Shown here: one piece after another, positions 16,277-23,541 of the stretch | Numbering within the stretch: position 1 is the first letter of the stretch | Layout of the letters: every line of letters begins with the position of its first letter | Source of the DNA: Nocardiopsis sp. CC223A | GTDB lineage: Bacteria > Actinomycetota > Actinomycetes > Streptosporangiales > Streptosporangiaceae | Assembly: GCF_030766825.1 (NCBI RefSeq) | Contig: NZ_JASFDV010000075.1 | Coordinates: 1 to 33,814, forward strand | Length of the DNA: 33,814 bases | Direction of reading: 5' to 3' | Notes under the pieces: model-generated | What the model saw: only the letters and a program-made list of their open reading frames with translations | Databases searched by the model: none | Told to the model about the DNA's origin: nothing | Position numbers and translations under genes: made by a program

Positions 16277-17104
16277 GTGCGCAGAGTCCTGTTCTCCCAA
16301 CGCATGCTGGCGTTCCACGCGCTGGTCCTGGTCATCGTGCCCGGCTTCATCTGGCTGGGCTTTTGGCAGTTGGACCGCTGGGAACAGCGCAGCGCCTCCG
16401 TCGAACTCCAGCAGGGCAACCTGGTCGCCGACCCCGTCCCGGTCGCCGAACTCACCGAGGTCGGCGGCGACGTGGACCCCGGTGACCGGTGGCGTTCCGT
16501 CGAGGCCTCCGGCACCTGGGACACCGAGCACGAGATCCTGTTGCGCAACCGCGACGGTTCCGGCGGTGTCGGCTTCCACGTGCTGACCCCGCTGGTCACC
16601 GAGGAGGGCCCGGCGCTGCTGGTCAACCGGGGCTGGATCCAGCGCGGGGAGACCGCCCTGGACACCCCGGAGATCCCGCCCGCCCCCTCCGGCACCGTCG
16701 AGGTGACCGGGCGCCTGCACTTCTCCGAGACCGAGGAGAACACGGGGCTGCGCAACCGCGACGACCTGCCCGAGGGGCAGCTGCTCGTGGTGGACGTCCC
16801 GGCGATCGCCGAGGAGCTGCCCTACCCGGTCTACGGCGGGTACGCCGACCTGACCGCGCAGGACCCGGTGCCCGACCCCGCCCCCGAACGCGTCGAGGTG
16901 CGCGAGCTGGACTCCGGCATGAGCCTGTCCTACGCCGTCCAGTGGTGGGTGTTCACGCTCGTCGCCATCGGCGGATGGATCTTCCTGATGCGCCGGGAGC
17001 TGAGCGAGGCCCGCGAAGCCGAGGCGGCGGGGGACCCGGACGACCGGGGCGCCGTGCCCGTCGCCGCGCCCGCCGGGGACCACCCGCGAGAGGACGTCGG
17101 CTGA
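16277..17104 (+). CDS. SURF1 family cytochrome oxidase assembly protein
   Basis: 275 aa from a GTG start. It has the two-helix SURF1 topology: TM1 at about 10-28 (LAFHALVLVIVPGFIWLGF) followed at once by the WQLDRWEQR signature (30-38), a large extracytoplasmic domain, and TM2 at about 217-238 (VQWWVFTLVAIGGWIFLM). The conserved LLVNRGWI motif sits in the middle (about 115-122), and VYGGYADLT precedes the second helix. SURF1 assists heme a insertion into cytochrome c oxidase. The C-terminal tail is Ala/Pro/Asp-rich and cytoplasmic. No oxidase genes are adjacent. The methyltransferase follows on the same strand after 49 bp and may be cotranscribed. Confidence 0.92.
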   Translation: MRRVLFSQRMLAFHALVLVIVPGFIWLGFWQLDRWEQRSASVELQQGNLVADPVPVAELTEVGGDVDPGDRWRSVEASGTWDTEHEILLRNRDGSGGVGFHVLTPLVTEEGPALLVNRGWIQRGETALDTPEIPPAPSGTVEVTGRLHFSETEENTGLRNRDDLPEGQLLVVDVPAIAEELPYPVYGGYADLTAQDPVPDPAPERVEVRELDSGMSLSYAVQWWVFTLVAIGGWIFLMRRELSEAREAEAAGDPDDRGAVPVAAPAGDHPREDVG

Positions 17105-17153
17105 CGCCGGCCGGCGGTCACCGACCAGTGCTCGCCGACGACAGGGGGGACAC

Positions 17154-17984
17154 GTGCAGGAACACGACGACTACCCGGTGCCCGGACGTGTGGAGCGCCG
17201 CCCCGTCGACGCCGACGAGAGCGCTCGCGCCGGGCGCTTCTGGTGGGACGGGGCCGCCGACGCCTACCAGGCCGACCACGGCGGGTTCCTCGGCGACGCC
17301 GACTTCGTCTGGTGCCCGGAGGGACTGACCGAGGCCGCGGCCGGATTCCTGGGCGATCTCGACGACCTGCGCGGGCACCGCGTCCTGGAGGTCGGCGGGG
17401 GAGCCGGGCAGTGCGGCCGGTGGCTGCGCGCCCAGGGGGTCGGCGAGGTCGTCTCCTTCGACCTGTCGTTCCGCCAGCTCCAGCACTCCCGGCGCATCGA
17501 CGAGCAGCTGGGGCTGCGCCTGCCCGTGGTGCAGGCCGACGCCCAGCGGCTGCCGTTCGCCGACGCCGCCTTCGACACCGTGTTCTCCTCGTTCGGGGCG
17601 TTCCCCTTCGTGCCCTCGGCCGACGACGCCCTGGCGGAGGCGGCCCGGGTGCTGCGCCCCGGCGGGCGGCTGGTGTTCTCGGTGACGCACCCGATCCGGT
17701 GGAGTTTCCCGGACGATCCCACGGAGCACGGGTTCACGATCCGGCAGTCGTACTTCGACCGCCGCGCCTACGTGGAGGAGGACGACCACGGCAACGCGAT
17801 CTACGTGGAGCACCACCACACGGTCGGCGACTGGGTGCGCGGGATCGCGCGGGCCGGGCTGGTGCTGGGCGATCTGGTGGAACCCGAATGGCCCCGGGGG
17901 CACGACCGGGTGTGGGGCGGCTGGGGGCCGGTGCGCGGGCGGATGATCCCGGGGACCGCGATCTTCAGCGCCGACAAGCCCTAG
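17154..17984 (+). CDS. Class I SAM-dependent methyltransferase
   Basis: 276 aa from a GTG preceded by a GGGGGGA ribosome binding site. SAM-binding motif I is VLEVGGGAGQCGRWL (about 75-89), the acidic strand-2 end is VVSFDLS, motif II is VVQADAQRLPFADAAFDTVFSSFG (about 125-148), and LRPGGRLVFSVTHP (about 167-180) is the post-motif III strand. This is a Methyltransf_11-like small-molecule enzyme; the substrate is unknown. The N-terminal stretch RRPVDADESARAGRFWWDGAADAYQ is typical of a family common in actinobacteria. The stop codon overlaps the stop of the convergent kptA gene in a shared CTAG. The preceding SURF1 gene is 49 bp upstream. Confidence 0.88.
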   Translation: MQEHDDYPVPGRVERRPVDADESARAGRFWWDGAADAYQADHGGFLGDADFVWCPEGLTEAAAGFLGDLDDLRGHRVLEVGGGAGQCGRWLRAQGVGEVVSFDLSFRQLQHSRRIDEQLGLRLPVVQADAQRLPFADAAFDTVFSSFGAFPFVPSADDALAEAARVLRPGGRLVFSVTHPIRWSFPDDPTEHGFTIRQSYFDRRAYVEEDDHGNAIYVEHHHTVGDWVRGIARAGLVLGDLVEPEWPRGHDRVWGGWGPVRGRMIPGTAIFSADKP

Positions 17985-18568
17985 CCGGGGCCCGTCCCCG
18001 GGGTTCCGGACAGGTACTCCGGCGGCACCGCCGCGACCAGCCACACCCCGTTGCCCGTCACCCGGAACCCGTGGCCGTCCCGGTGCATGCGCCCGGCGGC
18101 GACGGCGAGCACCACCGGCCCGCCCCGCCGCGCGCCCACCCGGGTCGCGGTCTCGGTGTCCGGCGACAGGTGCACGTCGTGCCGGTTCATCGGGCGCAGG
18201 CCCTCGACGGTGATCGCGGGCAGGAAGCGGCCGACCGTCCCGTGGTAGAGGACCTCCGGCGGCACCGCCGGGGCCAGCCCCAGGTCCACGGCCACCGAGT
18301 GGCCCTGGCGGGCGCGGATACGGGTGCGGTCGGCGCTGAACTCGAACCGCTTCTTGTCGTTGCCGGCCACCACCTCGTCCAGCTCCGCCCGGGAGAGCCG
18401 CACGTTCGCCCGGCCCAGCCCCGCGAGCAGGGCGGCCACGGAGGCCCACCCCTGGGGGTCCAGCCGCAGCCCGGCCCGGTCGGGATCGTGGCGCAGCACG
18501 CGCGCGATGTACTTGGAGGCGCGCACCAGTCTCTTGGGGGCCATCCCCTGCTGCCGTTCCGTGCTCAT
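17981..18568 (-). CDS. kptA: RNA 2'-phosphotransferase (Tpt1/KptA)
   Basis: 195 aa. It transfers an internal RNA 2'-phosphate to NAD+, giving ADP-ribose 1'',2''-cyclic phosphate, nicotinamide and 2'-OH RNA. Family motifs are clear: SKYIARVLRHDP with the R26-H27 pair, IRARQGHSVAVD (R87 and the RAxQGHS motif), LYHGT (107-111) and RHDVHLSPD (129-137). I chose the ATG at 18568 because upstream frame sequence is not protein-like. Bacteria lack the eukaryotic tRNA splicing route that creates 2'-phosphates, so its natural substrate is unclear; homologues can also cap 5'-phosphorylated RNA with ADP-ribose. It is divergent from a PARG gene 110 bp away and overlaps the methyltransferase stop by four bases. 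Confidence 0.93.
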   Translation of the reverse strand: MSTERQQGMAPKRLVRASKYIARVLRHDPDRAGLRLDPQGWASVAALLAGLGRANVRLSRAELDEVVAGNDKKRFEFSADRTRIRARQGHSVAVDLGLAPAVPPEVLYHGTVGRFLPAITVEGLRPMNRHDVHLSPDTETATRVGARRGGPVVLAVAAGRMHRDGHGFRVTGNGVWLVAAVPPEYLSGTPGTGPG

Positions 18569-18678
18569 GACCGCATCCTGGCCGTGCGGGGCGCTCCGGT
18601 CCAGGGGTTTATCCGGTGGCCCCGGCGGTCCGGTGCGCATTAGCGTGTCCTGTTCACGGCCGAGGAAGGGGAGCGCCG

Positions 18679-19497
18679 GTGTCACAGCGGTTGCGGGGTA
18701 TCTGGGCGGAGACGAAGCGGGCGTTCGAGGCGGAGCGGTACCGCGTCGGCGACCGGGAGGTGGACCTGTCGGCCGACCTGGCGGCGATGCGGGAGGGCAC
18801 CCGCCATCACCTGCCGGAGGACATCGCGGTGTTGCCCGCGCCGACCGCGCGCCACGACACCCGGTTCGAGGTGACCGGCGAGAGCACGCTGGCCGCGCTG
18901 CTGCGCCTGGCCGGGGAGGGCGGGGTGGCGGCGCTCAACTTCGCCTCGGCGCGCAACCCGGGCGGCGGGGTGGCCAACGGTGCGCGTGCCCAGGAGGAGA
19001 GCCTGGCCAGGTCCACCGCGTTGTGGGCGTCGCTGATCCGGTGCCCGGAGTTCTACGACCACCACCGGGCGGAGCGGTCCCTGCTGTACAGCGACCGGGT
19101 GATCTGGTCGCCGCGGGTGCCGGTGCTGTGCGACGACCGGGGCGACCGGCTCGCGGAGCCGCCGGCGGTCGGGTTCCTCACCTGTGCCGCGCCCAACCGG
19201 CGGATGGTCGAGCGGAACGGGGTCGAGAGCACAGAGGCGATACCCGGGGTGCTGACCGCGCGGGCCGGAGGGGTTCTGGCCGTGGCCGCCCACCACGGGG
19301 TGGACGTGCTCGTCCTGGGCGCCTGGGGGTGCGGTGTGTTCGGCAACCGCCCGGACGAGGTCGCGGCGGCCTTCGCCGAGCACCTGCACGGGGGCTACGC
19401 GGGGGTGTTCGAGCGGGTGGTGTTCGCGATCCTGGACCGCGATAGCGCTGTGCACAGGGCGTTCGGCGACCGCTTCCCGGGGGCGGCCGGAGCCTGA
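18679..19497 (+). CDS. Microbial-type poly(ADP-ribose) glycohydrolase domain protein (TIGR02452 family)
   Basis: 272 aa from the GTG at 18679, preceded by GAGGAAGGGGAG. It carries the PARG signature: ALNFASARNPGGGVANG with G95-G97, then ARAQEES with Q105-E106-E107, the GGG-x6-8-QEE catalytic loop; the glutamates perform hydrolysis of the ADP-ribose O-glycosidic bond. FLTCAAPNRR and LVLGAWGCGVFGNRPDEVA (about 210-230) are conserved macrodomain segments. The N-terminal AETKRAFEAERY helix is typical of TIGR02452 proteins. It would remove or process ADP-ribose on proteins or nucleic acids in the cytoplasm. Its divergent neighbour, kptA, also makes ADP-ribosyl products, which suggests linked function or shared control. 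Confidence 0.9.
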   Translation: MSQRLRGIWAETKRAFEAERYRVGDREVDLSADLAAMREGTRHHLPEDIAVLPAPTARHDTRFEVTGESTLAALLRLAGEGGVAALNFASARNPGGGVANGARAQEESLARSTALWASLIRCPEFYDHHRAERSLLYSDRVIWSPRVPVLCDDRGDRLAEPPAVGFLTCAAPNRRMVERNGVESTEAIPGVLTARAGGVLAVAAHHGVDVLVLGAWGCGVFGNRPDEVAAAFAEHLHGGYAGVFERVVFAILDRDSAVHRAFGDRFPGAAGA

Positions 19498-19510
19498 GGC
19501 CGGGGCGGGT

Positions 19511-20161
19511 TCAGCCCTCTCGCGCCGCCCGGCGCCCGGCCTCGTCGAGGTTGCGCTCGGCTGATTCGTCGACCTGGGCCAGGCGGCGCAGGACCGCGAG
19601 CAGGGTGTCGCCGAGCACCGTCTTGATGACGGCCCCTTCCAGCACGTCCTCCGCCTCGGGCAGGCCGCTGATGCGGTCCAGGTCGACGCGGGCGATCTGC
19701 TCCGCCGACTCGGCGTAGCGGTCCAGGTCGGCTTCGGTGACCGGGTGGCCGGCCTCGCGGTGCCCGGCCAGGACCACGGCCAGGGCCTCCAGGGCGGGGT
19801 GGTCGGGGTAGAAGAACCAGTCGCGCCGGGTGACGAACGCGCGGGCGCGTTCGCGGTCCTCCTCCCGCGGCTCGATGTCGTCGCCGACCAGGGGCAGCCG
19901 GCGCATCACGAGGCCGAGCTTGGAGTGCAGGCCGACCCCGGGCTCGCCGACCTCGGCGAGGACCTCGCGGACGGTGGCGACGGACAGGCCGCCGACGGTG
20001 GTGAGCGCCCGCACCAGGCGTAGCCGGCTCAGGTGCTCGTTGCCGTAGCGGGCCTGGTTGCGGCCGGTGGCCTCGCCGCGGGGGAGCAGGCCCTCCCGCA
20101 GGTAGTACTTGATGGTCGGGATGGGGACTCCGGACCGTTCGCTGAGTTCGGCGATGCGCAT
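19511..20161 (-). CDS. MerR family transcriptional regulator
   Basis: 216 aa. The N-terminal winged helix is clear: MRIAELSERSGVPIPTIKYYLREGLLPRG (1-29), with RYGNEHLSRLRLVRAL (38-53) completing the DNA-binding domain. The C-terminal 140 residues are helical and acidic, with no cysteine metal-binding motif, so an organic effector or no ligand is more likely than a metal. It is divergent from a membrane protein gene; the 99-bp intergenic region holds repeated TGGATA/TATCCA palindromes, the probable operator for both genes. It converges with the PARG gene, leaving only 13 bp between the stops. Confidence 0.92.
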   Translation of the reverse strand: MRIAELSERSGVPIPTIKYYLREGLLPRGEATGRNQARYGNEHLSRLRLVRALTTVGGLSVATVREVLAEVGEPGVGLHSKLGLVMRRLPLVGDDIEPREEDRERARAFVTRRDWFFYPDHPALEALAVVLAGHREAGHPVTEADLDRYAESAEQIARVDLDRISGLPEAEDVLEGAVIKTVLGDTLLAVLRRLAQVDESAERNLDEAGRRAAREG

Positions 20162-20199
20162 GCCGACATCTTCTCCTGATCGCCCTTGCGCGGTTCATA

Positions 20200-20247
20200 T
20201 GGATAGTGGATAGTGTTGGTATCCATAGTGGATAGCAACGGTATCTA
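20200..20247. promoter_or_regulatory. Repeated MerR-type operators
   Basis: Two 19-bp palindromes, TGGATA-N7-TATCCA (20207-20225) and TGGATA-N7-TATCTA (20229-20247), have centres 22 bp apart. An extra TGGATA half-site lies at 20200-20205. They lie between the divergent MerR gene and the membrane protein gene, immediately before the latter's AAGGAG ribosome binding site. The region is AT-rich compared with its surroundings, consistent with promoters on both strands. Confidence 0.7.
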
Positions 20248-20260
20248 TAAGGAGTATCCC

Positions 20261-21217
20261 ATGAACCCCCCGAAGACCGCTCTGCGCACCATCATCGACC
20301 TGCACCGGCCGCTCACCCTGACCGCCCTCCTGTGCGCGGCCGTGCTGCTGGTGTCCGTCCCCGGCATCCTCCTCGACGGCCGGACCATCGGCGGCGACCC
20401 CGCCTGGCTCAAACCCACCAAGTTCGCGATCTCCATCGCGGTCTACAACCTGACCTTCGCCTGGCTGCTGTCCCTGCTCACCAGGTGGCGCCGCACCGGA
20501 TGGTGGCTGGGGACGGTCGTCGCCGCGATGGTCACCGGCGAACTGGTCGCCATCACCCTCCAGGCGGCCCGCGGCCGGTCCAGCCACTTCAACTACGCCA
20601 CCGCGTTCGACGGCGCCGTCTACTCTCTGATGGCGTTCATGATCGTCACGGTCTGGGTCGCCACCTTCGCCATCGCCGCGATCCTGCTGGTCCAGCGCCT
20701 GGGCGAGCGGTCCGTCACCGTCGCCGTCCGTGCCTCCCTCGCGATCGCCCTCGCGGGAATGGCCGTGGCGTTCTTCATGACCTCGCCCACCGCCGAACAG
20801 ATGGTCACCCTCCAGGAGGGCGGCCCGTCGGACGTGATCGGCGCGCACACCGTCGGGATGCCCGACGGCGGGCCCGGCCTGCCGCTGGTCGGCTGGAGCA
20901 CGGTCGCCGGCGACCTGCGCGTCGCCCACTTCGTGGGCCTGCACGGCCTCCAGGTGATCATCCTGTTCGCGTTCGGGCTGATCGCCCTCGCCGACCGCTA
21001 CCCGCGCCTGGCCGAGGACGCCCTGCGCACCCGGCTGGTCCTGGTCGCCTCCGGTTCCTACACGGGACTGCTCGCCCTGCTCACCTGGCAGGCCCTGCGC
21101 GGGCAGTCGGTGATCGCCCCGGACGCCCTCACCCTGGGGGTGGCCGCCGCGCTGGCCGCCGCCACGGCCGCGGGCACCTGGTGGGCGCTGCGCCGACGCG
21201 TGCGCGAACACGTATGA
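20261..21217 (+). CDS. Multi-pass membrane protein of unknown function
   Basis: 318 aa from the ATG at 20261, which has TAAGGAGTATCCC directly upstream; an in-frame earlier start would lie inside the operator repeats. About eight hydrophobic helices are visible (for example LTLTALLCAAVLLVSVPGIL, FAISIAVYNLTFAWLLSLL, VWVATFAIAAILLV, VIILFAFGLIALA, LGVAAALAAATAAGTWWAL). Between helices 1 and 2 is the polar DPAWLKPTKFAISIA motif, and a longer extracytoplasmic loop near 170-215 is Gly/Pro-rich. I do not recognise a transporter family. The divergent MerR gene probably controls it. The Smr-domain gene follows after 26 bp and may be cotranscribed. Confidence 0.85.
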   Translation: MNPPKTALRTIIDLHRPLTLTALLCAAVLLVSVPGILLDGRTIGGDPAWLKPTKFAISIAVYNLTFAWLLSLLTRWRRTGWWLGTVVAAMVTGELVAITLQAARGRSSHFNYATAFDGAVYSLMAFMIVTVWVATFAIAAILLVQRLGERSVTVAVRASLAIALAGMAVAFFMTSPTAEQMVTLQEGGPSDVIGAHTVGMPDGGPGLPLVGWSTVAGDLRVAHFVGLHGLQVIILFAFGLIALADRYPRLAEDALRTRLVLVASGSYTGLLALLTWQALRGQSVIAPDALTLGVAAALAAATAAGTWWALRRRVREHV

Positions 21218-21243
21218 TCCCGGGTGACCGGACGGAGGCGGCC

Positions 21244-21495
21244 ATGCGGCTCAAGCTGGATCTGCACGACATCTTCGACAAGGGCCGTGACATCGACCGC
21301 GCCCTCGCGGACATCATGGACGAGGCCGAGCGCACGGGCGCCAAGACCGTGGAGATCATCCCGGGCAAGGGCTCGGGCCAGCTCAAGAAACGGGTGCTGC
21401 GCTTCCTCGACCGCAAGGACGTCAAGGCCCGCTACCACCGCGTCGAGAAGGACTCGAAGAACTTCGGCCGCCTATGGATCCATTTTCGTCACTGA
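21244..21495 (+). CDS. Standalone Smr domain protein with replaced C-terminus
   Basis: 83 aa. This is a complete Smr (small MutS-related) domain: LDLHDIFDKG (5-14) and the glycine loop IIPGKGSGQLKKRV (38-51). Smr domains bind or nick nucleic acids; stand-alone versions in actinobacteria are of uncertain role and act in the cytoplasm. GGAGGCGGCC precedes the ATG. The last codons (CTA TGG ATC CAT TTT CGT CAC) are AT-ending and unlike the GC-rich body of the gene. A second copy of the tail, KSFGRLFVHFRH-stop in native GC-rich codons, lies 969 bp downstream at 22426-22464, beyond a toxin-antitoxin pair. I infer that the present 3' end came with an inserted segment that kept the protein intact. 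Confidence 0.88.
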   Translation: MRLKLDLHDIFDKGRDIDRALADIMDEAERTGAKTVEIIPGKGSGQLKKRVLRFLDRKDVKARYHRVEKDSKNFGRLWIHFRH

Positions 21496-21544
21496 CGTCC
21501 TGTAGGCGCGTGGTTCCTGCCTGATGGCGCTTGCTGGACATGGT

Positions 21545-21560
21545 GTAATACGCGTATTAC
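21545..21560. promoter_or_regulatory. Autoregulatory palindrome of the toxin-antitoxin operon
   Basis: GTAATACGCGTATTAC is a perfect 16-bp palindrome ending 9 bases before the antitoxin ATG. Its right half contains TATTAC (21555-21560), usable as a -10 hexamer, which would give a nearly leaderless mRNA. RHH antitoxins, alone or with toxin, usually repress at such sites. Confidence 0.7.
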
Positions 21561-21569
21561 GCTTATGTC

Positions 21570-21899
21570 ATGGCGAAGGTTCGCATCAGTATCAGCCTTG
21601 ACCCGGAAGAGGCCGAGCGTGTCAGGACGCACGCGGATCGTGCGGGCATGGACGTCTCGTCCTACCTGGTCAACGCCGCGATCCGGCAGATGGCCGAGGT
21701 CGAGGCGGCCGAAGCGCAGTTCGCGGGTCTCGACGCGCTGATCGCGGACGCCGAAGGGCGTGCCGAGCACTACGGGCCCGTGGCCGAGACGGGCGAAGAA
21801 TCCTTGAGCGAGGACGAGCGCCGTGAGGTGGCCGAGGCCATGAGCCTGGTCTACGGCGTCGGGGAGGCCCGCGGGTCTCACCGGGGAGAGGTGGCGTGA
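21570..21899 (+). CDS. Ribbon-helix-helix antitoxin (VapB-like)
   Basis: 109 aa. The N-terminus MAKVRISISLDPEEAERVRTHAD forms the beta strand and first helix of an RHH DNA-binding domain, with the second helix at MDVSSYLVNAAIRQMAEVE (about 28-46). The acidic C-terminal half (EAAEAQFAGLDALIADAEG, then EESLSEDERREVAEAM) would wrap the toxin. The stop TGA overlaps the toxin's GTG start as GTGA, the normal coupling in type II modules. No ribosome binding site precedes the ATG, consistent with leaderless translation from the palindromic promoter. It lies inside the segment that interrupts the smr 3' region. Confidence 0.88.
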   Translation: MAKVRISISLDPEEAERVRTHADRAGMDVSSYLVNAAIRQMAEVEAAEAQFAGLDALIADAEGRAEHYGPVAETGEESLSEDERREVAEAMSLVYGVGEARGSHRGEVA

Positions 21900-22381
21900 G
21901 CAGCCGCACCCCCGTCTACGACACAGGGATGCTCATCGCCCTGGCGGCGCGCAAGTCCAAGGCGGTACAGATGCACCGGGGGCTCACCCGGTCCCCGCAC
22001 CGCCCCGTGGTCCCCGGTCCCGTCCTCGCCCAGGTGTGGCGTCCGGACCCGGCGACCGTTCACGCCATGGGCGCGGTTCTGAAGGAGTGCACGGTGCCCC
22101 AGGCCCGCTCGTCCGTACCCGCGTTGCGGCCGACGGGCGCGGGGCAGGCGGAATGCATCGTGTGCGCGACGGCTCCCGACATCACCGACTGGCGGCGCAT
22201 CGGTGCGGTGCTGGGCGTGGCGGTGCTCCCCGCGAAGAAACGCCCGGACGCGGTGGACGCCCTGGTCGCCTGGACGGCCGTGAAGCACCGGAGCGCGGTG
22301 GTGTTCACCAGTGATCCCGGGGACATCACCGCGTATGTGGAGGCGATCGGCGCTGACGACGTGCACGTGGTGGCGGTATGA
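21896..22381 (+). CDS. PIN-domain toxin (VapC-like ribonuclease)
   Basis: 161 aa from a GTG overlapping the antitoxin stop. PIN motifs in order: PVYDTGMLIALAARK with D9; VVPGPVLAQVWRP at 38-50, where the usual second acidic residue is Q46; RPDAVDALVAW with D118 and D121; and VVFTSDPGDITAY with D140 and D143. PIN toxins cleave RNA with a metal held by these acids. A glutamine in the AQVWR position also occurs, as I recall, in a group of actinobacterial PIN proteins, so activity is not excluded. The middle part (70-110) is less typical. Expression is coupled to the upstream RHH antitoxin. The gene ends 50 bases before the displaced smr tail. Confidence 0.85.
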   Translation: MSSRTPVYDTGMLIALAARKSKAVQMHRGLTRSPHRPVVPGPVLAQVWRPDPATVHAMGAVLKECTVPQARSSVPALRPTGAGQAECIVCATAPDITDWRRIGAVLGVAVLPAKKRPDAVDALVAWTAVKHRSAVVFTSDPGDITAYVEAIGADDVHVVAV

Positions 22382-22425
22382 GTTCTCGGGCTCGGCCGTG
22401 CCGTTGACAGGAGTGCGGTCGTTGT

Positions 22426-22464
22426 AAGAGCTTCGGCCGCCTCTTCGTCCACTTCAGGCACTGA
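22426..22464 (+). pseudogene. Displaced original 3' end of smr
   Basis: AAG AGC TTC GGC CGC CTC TTC GTC CAC TTC AGG CAC TGA reads KSFGRLFVHFRH-stop, matching the Smr C-terminus KNFGRLWIHFRH except for conservative changes. It has no start and no upstream reading frame of its own. Codons are GC-ending like the host genes, unlike the tail now attached to smr at 21457-21495. Confidence 0.7.
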
Positions 22465-22465
22465 A

Positions 22466-22479
22466 CTCCGGCTCCGGAG
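22466..22479 (+). terminator. Short palindrome after displaced smr tail
   Basis: CTCCGG-CT-CCGGAG, two bases after the displaced stop codon. It may be the ancestral end of the smr transcript, but the stem is short. The remaining bases to 22719 hold no supported gene. Confidence 0.3.
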
Positions 22480-22719
22480 GCTTCCATGGCCGAAGCTCTG
22501 AGTCCGCGTTCCGACCGTTGGAGGCGGGCGCACCGAGGCGGACGCGGCGATGCGCCCGGTGCACGGCGACGCCCCAGGGGCCGGGTGGCCGTGAGGGCGC
22601 GGCTCGAAATCGTGTTCGGGTGATTGCGGTGAGTTGTGCGAGACTTTGCCGCCGCCATCCCCGGGGTTCCGGGAGGACGGTCCACACTCGGGAATGATGT
22701 GTCCACGAGGGGGGACCAG

Positions 22720-23514
22720 ATGATCACGACCGACTTCCTGCCCGGGGCGCCCTGCTGGGTCGAGGTGTCCTCGCCCGACACCGACGCCTCGGCCGCCTTC
22801 TACCGGCGGGTCTTCGGTTGGAAGGCGATCGAGGACGATCCCGAGGCCGCCGGGTACCTGTGCTTCAAGCTCGACGAGGACAGCGTCGCCGGGCTCGGCC
22901 CCCTGCTGGGCGAGGGCGAGCACCCCGCGTGGACGGTCTTCTTCCACGACCCCGACGTGGACTCCACGGTCCCCGCCGCCGAACGCCTGGGCGGCACCGT
23001 CCTGTTCGAGCCGTTCGACGTCCTGCGGCTGGGCCGCACCGCCCAGTTCTTCGACCCCCAGGGCGCCCGGTTCGCGGTCTGGAACCCCATCGACTTCCCC
23101 GGCCTACAGCGCGCCGACACCCACGGGACCCTGTGCCGGGTGGAGCTGTGGACCCCCGACGGGGACGGCTCGGAGGAGTTCTACCGGGAGCTGTTCCATT
23201 GGCGCTACACCGACTCCCCCCGGTCGGCCGGGAACGGCCGCCACCGCACCATCACTCCCGCCGGGGCCGGTCGCGACCGCGACCAGGGCGACATCGTGGC
23301 CCTGCCCCCCGAGCGGGTGGACGACACCGAGGGCTCGGCCGAATGGAACCCGGTGTTCCAGGTGGCCGACGCCGACGAGGCCCTGGAGGCCGTCCGCGCC
23401 GGAGGCGGACAGGTCTACACGGGCCCCGAGGACACCCCCGGTGTGGGCCGCATCGCGGTCTGCGCCGACCCCTTCGGTGCCGGATTCATCCTGTCGGAGC
23501 CCTCCCAGGACTGA
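22720..23514 (+). CDS. Two-domain VOC (glyoxalase/bleomycin-resistance-like) protein
   Basis: 264 aa from the ATG at 22720, preceded by GAGGGGGGACC. It contains two tandem VOC modules. The first (about 9-125) has PCWVEVSSPDTDASAAFYRRVFGW, then VFFHDPDVDSTVPAAERLGG and AQFFDPQGARFAVWNP. The second (about 135-260) has CRVELWTPDGDGSEEFYRELFHW, FQVADADEALEAVRAGGG and RIAVCADPFGAGFILSEP. Such double-domain proteins include hydroxylase-like and resistance-like members; no substrate can be assigned. It is soluble and cytoplasmic. It stands alone, convergent with the acyl-CoA ligase, with a terminator between. Confidence 0.9.
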   Translation: MITTDFLPGAPCWVEVSSPDTDASAAFYRRVFGWKAIEDDPEAAGYLCFKLDEDSVAGLGPLLGEGEHPAWTVFFHDPDVDSTVPAAERLGGTVLFEPFDVLRLGRTAQFFDPQGARFAVWNPIDFPGLQRADTHGTLCRVELWTPDGDGSEEFYRELFHWRYTDSPRSAGNGRHRTITPAGAGRDRDQGDIVALPPERVDDTEGSAEWNPVFQVADADEALEAVRAGGGQVYTGPEDTPGVGRIAVCADPFGAGFILSEPSQD

Positions 23515-23541
23515 ATCCCCGGGGTGTCCTCCGCCTCCGAA

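Larger units (their letters stand above)
21462..22442. mobile_element. Probable 969-bp toxin-antitoxin island inserted in the smr 3' end
   Basis: CTTCGGCCGCCT is present at 21462-21473 inside smr and again at 22431-22442, 969 bp apart. Around it, 27 of 36 bases match between the two smr tails, and the two encode almost the same peptide in the same phase (KNFGRLWIHFRH versus KSFGRLFVHFRH, each followed by TGA). The left tail has AT-ending codons, the right tail host-like codons, so the left one is probably imported and the right one is the original. The segment between encodes only an RHH antitoxin and a PIN toxin with an AT-rich promoter; no integrase is visible. Alternatives are homologous replacement from a relative or a partial duplication of smr. 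Confidence 0.6.

Noticed and set aside
22404..22430. TTGACA at 22404-22409 as a promoter at the right end of the toxin-antitoxin segment
   Set aside because: No acceptable -10 hexamer at 16-19 bp spacing.
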